The notes under the pieces: generated by a model
What the model saw: the letters and a program-made list of their open reading frames with translations, nothing else
What the model was told of the DNA's origin: nothing
Databases searched by the model: none
Position numbers and translations under genes: made by a program
Assembly: GCA_025617745.1 (NCBI GenBank)
Contig: CM046871.1
Coordinates: 32,743,579-32,807,578, forward strand
Origin: Heliocidaris erythrogramma
Taxonomy: Eukaryota > Echinodermata > Echinoidea > Camarodonta > Echinometridae
Length of the DNA stretch: 64,000 nucleotides
Direction: 5' to 3'
Shown here: piece after piece, positions 26,701 to 40,300 of the stretch
Numbering within the stretch: position 1 is the first letter of the stretch
Layout: each line of letters opens with the position of its first letter

Positions 26701-29700
26701 ACTGAGGATAGATATACTTGTGCTTCTAGGGAAAGTTTTAGTGATATTTAGCAGAGATGATGAAAACAGCGATCGCCCAGTTTGCTTTCCAAAGCCAATA
26801 TAATCGGAATAAGACTCCTATACCCCCTCCAAGGAGAAAAACCAACCCTGCCAGGATAAAGGTCACCAAGCAGGTAAATATATGGCATGTCTAAAACTTT
26901 ACTAGATTTTTGAAAATAATCATAAATGAACTGTCAAGTGTCAAATTTTGGGTTCTGTTTCTTGGTTTCATTGTGAAATTTAGCTTTAGATATTGTCCAT
27001 TGAAGTGACCTTCAACTGTATGTACCTGTTTCTGTTTCGGGAAGAAATAAACTGCTATTTGAGTCTAAACTTTTAGCTAAAGCATGAACGTTCTTCAGCG
27101 GGATACATTGCTTACAACTTGGAAGGGGTTGAAATGTGCGCAATGCAAACAATGCAGGCAATGAAGTTTCTAATTGGGTAGCACATGTCCCAACAGTTTG
27201 GTCACAAAATGAGTGATATTTCAGCTGTCAGTAGTTTTTGACTTCGGTTGAGATAATTTATTTTACAATATGCAAAAGTCTAGTGATTTTGTCTCAAATT
27301 TCCTATTGTTTTTATCAAGTATTTTATTAATGGACTGATGCACAATTAGAGCACTTACATGTTTATTTGAAAATGGTTGAAAGTATTGCGAATAACGGAA
27401 ATTCTATATGCCTTGGACATTGGAGACACTCAAAGAAATATCATACTAAGTAGATCACTCCATTAGAATTTCTTTCAAAAAACACCCCAAAGCACATACT
27501 TCATGTATTTGTCGTAATAGTCTTCATCAGTCAATATAATGTAAAACCAGAAACTTTCGTGACATAAAACTTTCGCGAATTGTTAATGACTGCCAAATTG
27601 CAGCAAGAAACTTTTGCGAACTGCAATAATTTTATGTTGTATTTCAATTGTGATTTAATTATTTCGTGGCATGAAACTTTCTCGTAATTCACGAAAGTTT
27701 CATGCATGCAAAATTTCTGGTTTTACGGTATATTGTGATTGCTGTAATCGGAGAGAGAGAGAGAGAGAAAGAGAAGAGAAGATAAGATAAGAGAAAAGAA
27801 AGAGAGAGAGAGAGAAGAGAAGATAAGATAAGAGAAAAGAAAGAGAGAGAAGAGAAGATAAGATAAGAGAAAAGAAAGAGAGAGAAAGAGAAGAGAAGAT
27901 AAGATAAGAGAAAAGAAAGAGAGAGAGGGAGGGAGGGAGAGGGAGGAAGAGAGAAGGAAGAAATTCTCAAAGAAGACAGAAGTGAGAAGAAACAGTAGAG
28001 GAAGCTGGGGAGTGTTTCATCAAGCATTTTGTCAGTGATGTTTACCGACAACTGTTATAAGCTACTGAAATCCTTGCATCTGATTGGCTGTGAGCAAATT
28101 TGTCAGTAAAAATCACTGACAAAACGCGTGATGAAACACTCCCCTGATGTGTTCATTGTTCTACCATACTTTCATGACGCTCTCTTGCTCCTCTTCAACA
28201 ACCCTTGAAGACAATTGTTTCATTAATGGTGCCAAGGTTTCTCTCGATGGATTGCAGCAGGAGAATGCTAGATCTTGAATGCCTGCTTGATTGGAATATA
28301 CAATGTAGGTCGACATGCTCACCGCAAATTTTTCACAGAGTGTACCATAAAATAGATTTGATTGCCATTTGTACACTGTATTTTAAAGTATTATGCAGTA
28401 CAAAGGTTTGATGTAGATCTTCATTTCTAAGATGTTCCAACCCTTCTTCCTTATAGTGTACACTGTACATGTATATATTTAAAAAGTTTTGATGGAAATT
28501 CACAATTTTTGCAATGCAGACTTCTGATTCTTCATAGCATTTATGAATAGAGAATTGTTTGGAATTTCATATTTTTTTATGATGTGCTTTTTGCTGTGAA
28601 GTGTGTATCTGTTAAACAACCATTTGTCAGTAGCGACCTTCAAGAGGAAAGTGTTTTTTTCCAGAATAACTGTTTCGTTGAACTTAAAAATGTTGCTGAA
28701 GTAACATTGGAACATAGCATACAAACAGTTTAATTCTGTATACATTATCAAAGCAGTTAACTTACTAGTTCATTTCATTTTTCTGGTCCTGTAATGTGAT
28801 TATAAATTTGTAAATGGGTTCAGTGGTTAAATTGATGCTTTTTTTCTGATGTGTGTAAATCGTTAAACTTATAGATCTGCTTATCAGTTGGTTGCAGATC
28901 TACAGTATATCAATTGATTTAAACCGTGCTGTACAATGCAATGGTTTGTGGGAAATATATATGTCCTGTTTGGGAGAGATAGACTACAGAAATGTGTCAC
29001 TAATTCAAGTTACACTCAATACCTGCTAGTTCTGATGATGTCATTCATTTGATGTGATCCTTCGTGTTTAGTGCTTTGTACCTCACTAAGCGTTCTAAAT
29101 CCCTACTCATTCAGTATGTGATTAACCACAGAGATAACAAGAAATTCAGTATCTTAACACTCCTTCCAGAGACAGACTAAATCGTAGTCGCACTCCCAGG
29201 CTCTTAAAAGGAGACAATTCACCACTAAAAATAATTTAGATAAAGATAGGAGACATGATAGAAGACAAGTATTCATAATAACGATGTGAGACAATTGTAA
29301 TGGTTATCAATGGAAGAACATAAAGTAAAAAATAAGTCAAATCAAGGCCTGCATGCAAGTTAATCTCCATTTATGATTTATGTAAGTATATGCCTGTATA
29401 TATACCTTGATCATTTTGTAGACTTTTTGTTTGTAAAATTGTTACAGTTTTGCAGTTATTGATGTATTTCTATCTATTTTAAAACAAAATACATAATATA
29501 AATATAAATTGTGAGCAATTCAGTCACTGGCTGCTAATCACGAGTTGTATGAAACCATGAATGTATTTTTATGTTTTTTAAAAAATATATAAAAAGATTT
29601 GCTTGTGTATATATGGGAGTGCCTAATCACAAGTCGCTTTTACCTTAACTCATAATATCTCTTTGCAGAGGTACAAATGTTTAGTAGAAACTAATCTTTC

Positions 29701-31274
29701 TAGTTTCCAGGGCTCCACACTGACTTTTTTTCTTCTTTATGAAACAGGGCCTGGGGGTGTTTCATCAAGTGTCTTGTCAGTGATTTTACCAACAAATTTG
29801 TTCTCAGCCAATCGGATGCAAGGATTTCAGTAGCTTATAACAGTTATTGCAACTTGTCATTGATGACAAGTTTTATGAAACAGGGATCTGGATGTACATG
29901 TATGTCACAGTGACTGTCCCAGGATGGATCCTGCGGTACCTGTATAAATTATGAAGGCAATCATGAAGATTAAGTGCTGTGTCTATTTCAAACTGCATCA
30001 ATGATTAGAGAGGATTTATGTTTTCACCACATGAGGTTAAACATAGAGTCAAATTAATCATGTCTAAATGTGTTGCCAATTTGTGGATTTAACATTGATC
30101 ATTATAAGATCACCTCATTGATGTTACTCATAGAAATGTTGAACTGCACTTTGATACATAATAGAATAAATGTGTAATTTAATCCTTGACAGTTTTCAAC
30201 ATTTCATATTTCATCCTTTCTGGTCCACCACATTTTTGGACCATTGTCACAAATGAACATTCGAGAGTTGAGTTTTGGCTGAAAATGTTTTGTTGAATTG
30301 GTAATTTTGGCATAAAATATCTTCTGTGGATATAAACTTAAAGACAGGGGTTTATTTTCATGCTTCTGGAAAGAAAAATGTTGACCTTCTGAATAGTCCA
30401 AACACCTTGATCAACACTCTAAACCTGGGGGGGGCGGGTATTGCTGCCCACAGCAAGGATTGGTTTCAGTTACGTTTATGCTTTCAAGTATGTTCTTCTC
30501 AACTTTTACCTAAATACCAGAGTAGAGTAACAACATGCTTTGGTCTGTGTCATGATGTTATAAATTACATGTCCTGGCCCCCTTGCATAATCTTGTTTAA
30601 TCGCAACTCAAAAAAATTGAACGCAACTTGATTTTCAGCCTATCAGGATCGCATATCTCGGACCTGCGTTTAATTTTTTGAGTAGCGATTAAACGCAACT
30701 TTTTATGCAACCTTTTTATGCAAGAGAGCCCTGTTTGTGTTAAGTACATTTCGATATGGAAGGTTTTACATAATTATTGTTCTGCCTCTTTTTCTTTTTT
30801 TTTTTTTTTTTTTTCTTTTTTTTTTTATATTCTTATCATGTCAATCTTTTGTAAATATTGTGATTCTTGATGATTTATAATAAAAGCATAAATATAAAAA
30901 AAAAGTACATTTCGATCTCTCTGTTACTGATGTTTGATCTACCATATTTTGTTTATGTTTACATTAAGATGTTGACTCTAAAATTTGTATAATTTTTCTT
31001 TCCAGTCTTCGGATCCCACCAGCAAGTTCCACCCTTTCAGCAACCTCTCAGAGCTCGTCAACAGCTACAAGATTACAAACAATGGCCTCTGCTGCCCTCT
31101 ACAGCATCCCGTAGAAGCCAAGAAAGAAGAGGAAGACCAGGACACAGGTATGTTGATGTATCAGACAATTTGATTGTATGGCACATGTTACGGTCGTGTT
31201 AACAGTGTTGCAATTTCTGACGGGGCTATCCTGTTAAAAGAATACTAAATGAATGAATAAATAGATTGATTGAC

Positions 31275-31317
<43 letters not shown>

Positions 31318-34300
31318 TTCTCTGCAATTAATTTTGAACACTAGTCAAATTCTTAACTTAAACCCTTTACCAAGTACTATATCTACCGATAACCCTAACC
31401 CTAACCCTAACCCTAACTTTAAACCTAACCTGAAAACCAATGGCAACCCTAACCCAAACAAACCCTAACATTTTACATTCATCCTTGACAAAATAAAGCC
31501 TGAAACAAATAACACTGGGGGATTTTGTTGGAACAAGTCCAAGCGGGATAACAATCAGATTCCATGAAAGTTGATCTTGAGTTCTGCAAATGACGGAAAA
31601 CAATTCACACAGGAATTTAACAAAACTTCCTCTGAATGTTCCAAGACTGCAGACAAATGATTCTGCTGAATGATTTTTGAAGAAAATGAGTAATGATAGA
31701 CAGAAATTGAGCTACATGGACATGTAGTATTGTAGTTGCCCTTACTGCTGGTATGACCTTACTGCTGATATGACCAAGGAGTTATCTGTGATAACTCCTT
31801 GGTATATATGTACATGTATGCGAAAGATGAGTTGTGGTTTTTCAGTGAAAGTGATTTCCAGCAGGGCCCTGTTTCATAAAACTTATTATCAGTAACAACT
31901 AAAACATATCTATCATAAATTTGCTCTCAGCCAATCAGATGCAAGTATTTCAGTAGCTTGACTGTTATTTAACTTGTCATAGATATTATTAAAGTTTTAT
32001 GAAACGGGGGCCCAGGTTTTGAACACTAATTTGTTATAATCACTTTGCTATGGAGTGAGTGGTCCAAACAACTTTGCTAGTGAGTGGTCCAAACTCCAAA
32101 CAACTTATCCACAGCATGCATATTAAACAATTCAGAATTACTCGATGCTAGTTTCTCTTCAGATACAATTTCATTACTGAAACTCAAGATTAGCTTTAAT
32201 TTTTTATGTTTGGATACCCCTATCATAGCAGACCATAATGCCTTGAAATGTTTCTTAATCATTTCTTTCTTTCTTTCTTTTTATCAACATTGTCTTCACT
32301 GATTGCTCTCAATACTTGGAGTATGCTCTCAGATACAAATGATCTGAAGTAGAATTTATCAAGTATGTAGAATTTATCAAGTATGTAGAATTTACAATGG
32401 ACAGCAGTCATGGGGAGTTACTTACGTCACAACAGGGTCATTCAGACTTACGTGTGAACCTTCTAAGTTTGTCTGAATGGGACTTTCACTGAATTATTAA
32501 AGGCAAAGTAACATTTTCTCTCAAAACTTAAACTTTTGTCAAAACTGCCTTAGAAAAAGAAAACAGCCAAACTTGCCTGCAAAGAAATGGGAAATATTGA
32601 ATATCTGAGTCAACCTTTTGGATAAGCGAAATACATTTCCAATATGTGATTAAATGATTTCTATAAAGATATAGTATTATGAAGTGAACAAAAATACAAA
32701 ACGAATGACAATATTTAATGACCAAGACTTACCTTTGCATATTATTGTGATACATAATCATAATTTCACAAAGTCGAAATTTCCAGTAATGTAATTTCTG
32801 AAAGTTTTTTTTTCTGCAGTCAAGTGTGAACGGTTCGTTGCTTTGACGTTCATGTCATGTTCTTAAGAGGTCTCCAGTATAGAACATCATGTTCTTATTA
32901 AACAGGTCTCAATTACGTTTCTTCCATGCTAATTGAAATCATCCAGAAATTCGCTTGCTGAAAGTTTATTTTCTTCATCAAGTGTGAATGCATCTATGCT
33001 TTGACGTTCATGTCATGTTCTTAAGAGGTCTCCAGTATGGAGCGTTTCCTCTATACTCATTGAAATCATCCACCCCACGTCGCCATGGTTTCTATTTTAG
33101 GGTTCTGGGCGAAGCGAGAACTTGGCCCGACTTGTCAACAAGAAGGCAAGGAAGAAATTTGCGGGGAATTTCTGATCAGGAAGTTGGCGGCAATTCTATC
33201 TGATAGGGAGGATATCAAAATCTAAATGAAAAACTGTCAAGAGTTAGTTTTCTTCCTGCTCCACATACATGTAGCTCATTTCAGCATTCACCAGATGTAT
33301 ACTTATAGAGTGGTTGTGTGAACATTCATTTTTTAGTCTCATTTATTTCTGTTTTTTTACTCATAGCTTGTGTAAGATTAAGAACTTGATGGCAGATTCA
33401 GAGGGCACATGTCATTTTGCTTCCCTTTTTTCCTCCTTAGAAAATTGTCATCAACGATACATTTATGATGATAACCGGGAGAGTGGTACTTGTCCCTTAA
33501 TCTTGCCCCCTAATCCTGCTCCCATTTTTGCATGGCAAAATGAAAAGAAGAAGAGGGGAAAAAAAAACACTGTCGGGCCTTTTTCCTCTTTCATTTCATG
33601 CACCTAGTAAGACAAAAGTGCCTTCTAAGTGGCTGGTATTGACACATATTTATGCTCCTTTGGAAAATTTCTATACATTTTTATAGGAGAAAGGGGCTGC
33701 TTGTCACATTAGTTTTGAATTGTACCAGTTGTAAGTTCAAATTTCAATATGATGAAGTCATTGGCATAATGATAACTTGTGAAAACTCTTGACTGCTAAC
33801 TGAAAACTGCATTATACTAAGCACGTTTGACTATCATTTCAACAATCTTTAATTGAAATGTCGATCCCATACCACGACACAGCATATTATCAATTAATAT
33901 GCTGCACTTTGCCCCTTAGTGGACATGCTGGACCCATCTTTTTGCTGCCTCATAAAAAATAAGAAGAATCCCACAACTGAGCATTGGCAACAAGCATTGT
34001 CAGAAATGGTAACTTCTCTTGTTTTCTCAACCACCATCTCCTTCCTCCAGATGATGAAGATGAAAGACCAGATCGCCCCAAGATGGTCCTCACCATCTCT
34101 TGACTGGCTAGAGGTCATGGATCACACTCCCTTGGAAGGAACAACTTTGTAGGGAGGTTCATGTTAATCTAAACTTCTCTTCTCTCCTCTTCTCTCGCAT
34201 CTTCTAGATGATGAAGATGAGAGACTGTCCAGTGATACCTCGGGGGTCATCCCATGATTGTCCTCAGCATCTCATGCAAGACCGGCTAGAGGTCATGGAT

Positions 34301-37300
34301 CACATTCCCCTGGGATGAGCAAACTTTGTAGGGAGGTTCAAGTTAACTAAACTTCTCTTCTCTTCTCTCCCATCTTGTAGATGATGAAGATGAGAGACTG
34401 CCCAGTGATACCTCAGGGTCATCCCATGATGGTCCTCAACATCTCCTGCAATCCAGGCTAGAAGCCATGGATCTCACTCCCCTGGAAGTCCCAAACTTTG
34501 TAGGGGGCTCAAGTTTACTAAACTTCTCTTCTCTCCTCTTCTTTCCCATCTTGTAGATGATGAAGATGAGAGACTTTCCGGTGATACCTCAGGGTCATCA
34601 CATGATGGTCCTCAGCATCTCCTGCAAGCCAGGCTAGAAGCCATGGATCTCGCCCCACTGGAAGGGGTAGACTTTGTAGGGAGGCTGATGTTAACTAAAT
34701 TGCTCTTCTCTTCTCTCCCATCTTGTAGATGATGAAGATGAGAGACTGTCCAGTGATACCTCAGGGTCATCCCATGATGGCCCTCAGCATCTCCTGCAAT
34801 CCAGGCTAGAAGCCATGGATCTCACTCCCCTGGAAGGAACAAACTTTGTAGGGAGGCTCAAGTTAACTAAACTTCTCTTCTCTCCCATCTTGTAGATGAT
34901 GAAGATGAGAGACTGTCCAGTGATACCTCAGGGTCATCCCATGATGGTCCTCAGCATATCCTGCAAGCCAGGCTAGAAGCCATGGATCTCACTCCTCTGG
35001 AAGGGGTAGAATTTGTTGGGAGGCTTAAGGAGTATGTCATCAAGGGAGTGAAAGAGGACAGTGAGGAGGTCAGGGCAGGGGGTGGCCATGCCTCTCATTT
35101 CAGGAGCATGATGATGGCTTCTTCTAAAGAACTCACAAGGTAAGAATGACGATTCAAGTTCAACTCTTTAAAAATGCAAACATATACATGTCAGGAGAAG
35201 AAAGTGATAGCAGAGAGAGAGAGAGAGAGAGAGCGAGAGAAAGATCATTTTAGCTTACATGTATTTGATTGTATAGCAGAAAAAAGAGGAATAAATGGAA
35301 AAAGAGGAGACAACAGAAAGAGAGAGACAAGGGATGGAAAAAGGGTGTGAGAGAGATAGACAGAGACAGCTAGAAAGAGAAAGAGGAATGCATGTAGAGG
35401 GAGGGGAGTGAGTGAAAGAGAAAGGGCAAAAGAAAGAGAGAAAACAAGTGAGAGAAGGAGTAAGAGTTTACTTCTGTTTCTCATTGTACAAATGTATCAA
35501 ACCCCTTTCTTAACCCCCTTTCTTAACCCCCTCTCTTAACCCCCTCCTCCATATCCTTCTCTCCATTGACCCAAGTCACATCCTTGAGCGGCTTTGTTAC
35601 TACTCTCATCAGATTTACCATGTACATGATATTGAAAACTTAATCTGAGGTAGCTTCATAAGGGGTGTCACTTGGGATGTGGGGGGGGGAGGGGCCTCTA
35701 GGAGTGATTTGTGCATAATATGGTATAACAGCCCCCTTTCTTAACCCCCTCCTCCTTATCCTTCTCTCCATTGACGCAAGTCACATCCTTGAGCGGCTTT
35801 GTTACTACTCTCACCAGATTTACCAAGTACATGTAAATATTGAGAATGTAATCTGAGGTAGCTTCATCTGGGGGTGTTTGTAGCTGCTTTTCTATTAGCC
35901 TGAGCAAACGTGAGCTTGAGGGTTTCGACCGATCAGCGCTTCTTGAGAAAATAGTCTAAAGTTTGAAGTTTCTGTGTCCATTAGCCGAGTCGAATAATTT
36001 GTGCTCACTTGAAAAATTAGTATGGGCTACCGAGCATTTCATAGTCCGAGTGTGTTTTCAACAGTGATTGAGTCTGCTTTTGGCCAAATAGTGAGCTAAA
36101 TCATGAACAAGCCTAGTTTGTTCATGAAATGCTATAAAACCACAAACTTTTGTGTGCATTTAATGTTTGCAAAGTTTGTGAGTGGTTTAGGCTCGCAAAA
36201 GTTGCATGCCGCGAAATTATTGAATTATAACTGACATGACACTGAATTTTTGCAATTAGCGAAAGTTTCTTGCTGTGAAAATGGCTGCCGTTTAGAAATC
36301 AAGAAAGTTTCACGTTGCAAATGTTCCTAGTTTTGCATTAGCCTACTATTTGGCCATATAGCGGGCCGATTTATGAACAAGTCCTTGCTTGCTTTGGATC
36401 AAAAGCTCCAGCTAAGATCTCAATTAAGTGCTACAGTAAAATAGCCTGCTATTTACATTTTCATTGCATTTAGGTGGAGGTAGTTTTGATCAGGCTAATT
36501 TCATGGGATCAGAATTAGCAGGCTTTTTTGACAAATCTGGGTAATGGAGATAGGCCTAGGGGTAATTCCCCTTTGCAAGCCCTAACAAGTGTTCCAATAT
36601 CTAGTCAGGATTGTTGAGTCATGTAAGACAAAGGATTTAGAACTAAGACTCTTGATGAATCCTCAGTCCAGTCGTTGGAGAGTGGCCCATCTTTAAGAAC
36701 AGGTGAAAGAACGTCGATCGAGTAAGATTTCCTGTTCTTATCTCTTGCCTCCTTCAAGAAACGTCAGCGCTTCATCAGAGACAATTATGTTCATTGTTAG
36801 ATTACTGTCAATACAACATTTTGCTGAGGTTTAATAACTTTAATTGCAATTATGGCAGCCTTGCCTGATGCATTTACATACCCCCTTAATAAGTTACAGT
36901 TCAAACCAAGTTCTAAAAATAGGGGGAAAATACATTTACGTCAAACCTTTAAAGAAATATGTATTGAAAAGAAAAAAAAATGAGTATCAAAAGTTGATGG
37001 GAAGCAAGATGATATAGTTGCTGCCTTTTGTAAGGAATTCCTTTGTATTTACTTCTCAAATTATAATTTCTATGATCTTATAATATCACTGCAGTTACAT
37101 AATGGCTGATATCACCTCATCTCTTTCTAAATGTTGAACATTTTTCTTCAAACTCCCAGCAGTGTTTATCTCTACATTATCAACAACATCAACAAAGAAT
37201 TCTACTGCTATAAAACCAGAAACGTTCGCAACATGATACTTTCGAAGATTGTAAACGACGGCCATTTTTACCGCAAGATACTTTCACGATTTTAGTGTAA

Positions 37301-40300
37301 TGTCAATTATGTTTAGATGATTCCGTGGCATGGAACTTTTGCAAATCTGAACCACTCGCGAAATTTGCGAACATTAGATGCGCTTAAATTTCTGGTTTTA
37401 CAGTTACTTTCACAACCATGTAAGAATGTTAAATTGACATGTAGTCTCTTTCCCTCTCCTACATGTCTGTGTAGTTCCTTAATTGTGCTTAAGACAGTGT
37501 ACATGTAGTGACAGTGATTGACTAAGGCTATAATTAGCAGTGTCAAGGTATATGAAAGTGAAATACAGACTGTCTAAATCTGGATTTATTTCTTGAATGG
37601 AAGTAATAATCAATTCTTTGGTCTTTTCATAAAGATTTACTTCTCACTCATAATGAATATTTAAATCAGTACTACCAACATACCCTGGTGTGCAAAAATG
37701 ACCTATTTCTTTTCAGATATTGTTCCATTATGAAAAAAAGAAAGATATAAATATTGGATTAAAAGCATTTAATTAACATTCTTGGTACCATACTCACTAC
37801 TATCAATCTAGCTTGGGAGATTATATTCTGTATGTTATGGTTAAAAATGTATAATAGACCCTATTTATCTGAATGGTAAAACTCCTGGAATAATTTTTCA
37901 ACATGTATTTTCAAATATTTTGTATTCCCTTTATAGATAAAGCTGAGTTCTGATCGTACGATTACATTGTGAAAGAATCTCAAAACAATTTGGAAAAGTT
38001 GATTGTGTCTGCATAAGAATTGGTGTATTCTGTGAGGTTTATGAATCATCAAAACGATAACAAATTTACCCAGTCTCGATGAAAAGCACATGCACTGCAC
38101 ACATAAGTGGGTACATGGGACTGCACACACATGCGGCATGAATGTTTGGCCCAAACTCTTCAGCAATTTCATGTCATATTTCAAATAGGGAATTTGAAAT
38201 GCAATCCTTTTCAGGGGACATTTCTACTGTGATTTTCTTTGAAGCTGACATAAAAGGAGTGAGAAAGCTCACAATTTTTTTTTCACCTTTCCCAGAAGTC
38301 AACCTTCTCTTTAAAGGTAATGTTAAGTGTTGGTAAGCCCTCACAAACTTTTCGTCAGATTTATTGGATTTTTGTTGATAAATAGCAAGATACTAGCAAT
38401 ACAAAGATGCTGTGAAGATTTCATGTCCTAAATTGGCATATTAAGCAAATAAGAGGCAAACAATAATTTAGGTGCCGGGTCAGGGATATAAACTTCAGCG
38501 TGCCCTAGCTATACACCATACACACGATCAAAACTTACACACAGCGACACACATGCTACCTCCGTGCAAAGCCTCAAGAGTGTTGTGCGGTAGCGGTCGG
38601 GGTGGAAAGGTCCTAGCGTAAGGCACTATATTGCTGTCATCTAGCATTCCTTACAGATATTTAAGGTAAAATTCACCAGATATCATTGACGGAATACCAC
38701 ATGATCTTGTACAAACATCTTTTGGTACATGGAAAACAACATGAGACTATATTTCACAGTTTCTTTCCAATTTCCTTTTTCCTACCAAAACTGTACATGA
38801 GTTTTAATATAAAGACCATTATTCAATATTACAGAGCCACTTCCTTCCAATACCAGGAGAATAACAAACTCAATATAGATTTACAAGGGGAAAGCAAAGC
38901 GAAAGCAAAGCGAAAGGGAATTATTCTGTCATTTCCTCTTGACGCTGAACGATCTCTCTTCTGCTGTCATGGTATTGTTCCCTCATAAAGCTTGCTCCAT
39001 TGTACAGTCACAATGGCTGGCAATACGATTTGACGACCTATTCAGTGTTGCTTGCCTCTTTTGTGACAATGTGTTTTATTGGTGTATTATACAGGTACAT
39101 AACCATAGATGATGTAATTTTCAATTTAAATCGACACCATGTCTTTCACTAGCATTAAACGCTATAGGACAAAAATGGAAGAAAAAAATTATTTGTCTGG
39201 CATAACCCACAGTGCAATTTCAGTTTCAGTTTCAGTTTGTTTATTCATTCATTCATTTCAAATAAAAAATGTGTACATACAATGAATACAATGCATACAA
39301 AATTGTTTACATCATAATCTTATGAATAAATGAAATTCAGCCTTTTCTAGAAGTTACTGGTAATGTAGATTGAACAGAGAACTGGGGAAAAAAGCTCAGA
39401 GGCCTTGTGAGAATAAGTTCTCTAAAATATTAGAATACATATATAGGCACATTTAAGAAGTTTGTGGGAAAAAAAAATGAATACTTTCATTACTTTCAAA
39501 AACAGTTTTGAAATTAACAACTAATTAATAATGCAACCAAAACATTAGAAAATGTTAAATTATATTGTTTAAATAATACACATTGTTTCGAATATAGCAT
39601 TGAACAGTTTTTTTCGAGAAGTTCAACTAATCAAATCATGTGGAGCTTGAACAATCCCCCATGCTGAATAATTTAAATGTCTGACTGTACAGCTTATCCA
39701 ATGGAATGTAATAAACTTGCTAAGAACATGTGAAATGAGATTGCGTGTAGTAATGTGAAGTTAGGTTTTGTGCTGAATGTTAGAATGCTCTCAAGTCCTG
39801 AAATATCTTTCTGTGGAACTCTAATTTTGTTTGAGATTCGAAGAGATCAAGTAGGGTATCATGTTTCACATTGGATGGATTAGATTGCAGACTGATGAAC
39901 AGAGATGAAAATAGATGTGCTTTTAAAGGTATAGACCCGTAATTAACCCATTCCATGCTGTGCTGTTGGTGGTGTCAATCCTGCCCAAAATTATAGAGTT
40001 AAAACTATGTGTGTTGCATGAAGATGGCTTCATTTTATCCTGAAACAGACATATGCTCCTTCATGGTGATGTTTATTCCCATATCTATAGAAGATATTTC
40101 ATGATGGATTTTCAAACAAAACAAAAGCTTTACAATTACATGTACATGTAAGTCACAACTTAATTCTTGAAAGTTCATTTATGACATATGTTATTTATTC
40201 ATCATCTCTTCCCTTCCTTTTCACTCACTTAACTCTCCTTTTCATATTCAACTTCATGTTATTTATATTGCCTTTAATCGCATGATAGTGTACATGTACA

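Noticed and set aside
26752..26873. The 26757 exon as an ordinary internal SH2 exon
   Set aside because: From the nearest upstream AG the length is 122 bases and the phase-0 frame hits a stop at once. Exons 1 and 2 already join in frame and match SH2 without it.
31773..31803. Hairpin as a terminator or microRNA precursor
   Set aside because: The stem is only 14 bases with a 3-base loop, too short for a pre-miRNA, and rho-independent terminators do not apply in a eukaryote.
34208..34895. Upstream exon 3 copies as functional alternative exons
   Set aside because: No donor in the phase needed to join the next acceptor was found, one copy has a frameshift and stop, and reading through meets a TAG at the next unit.
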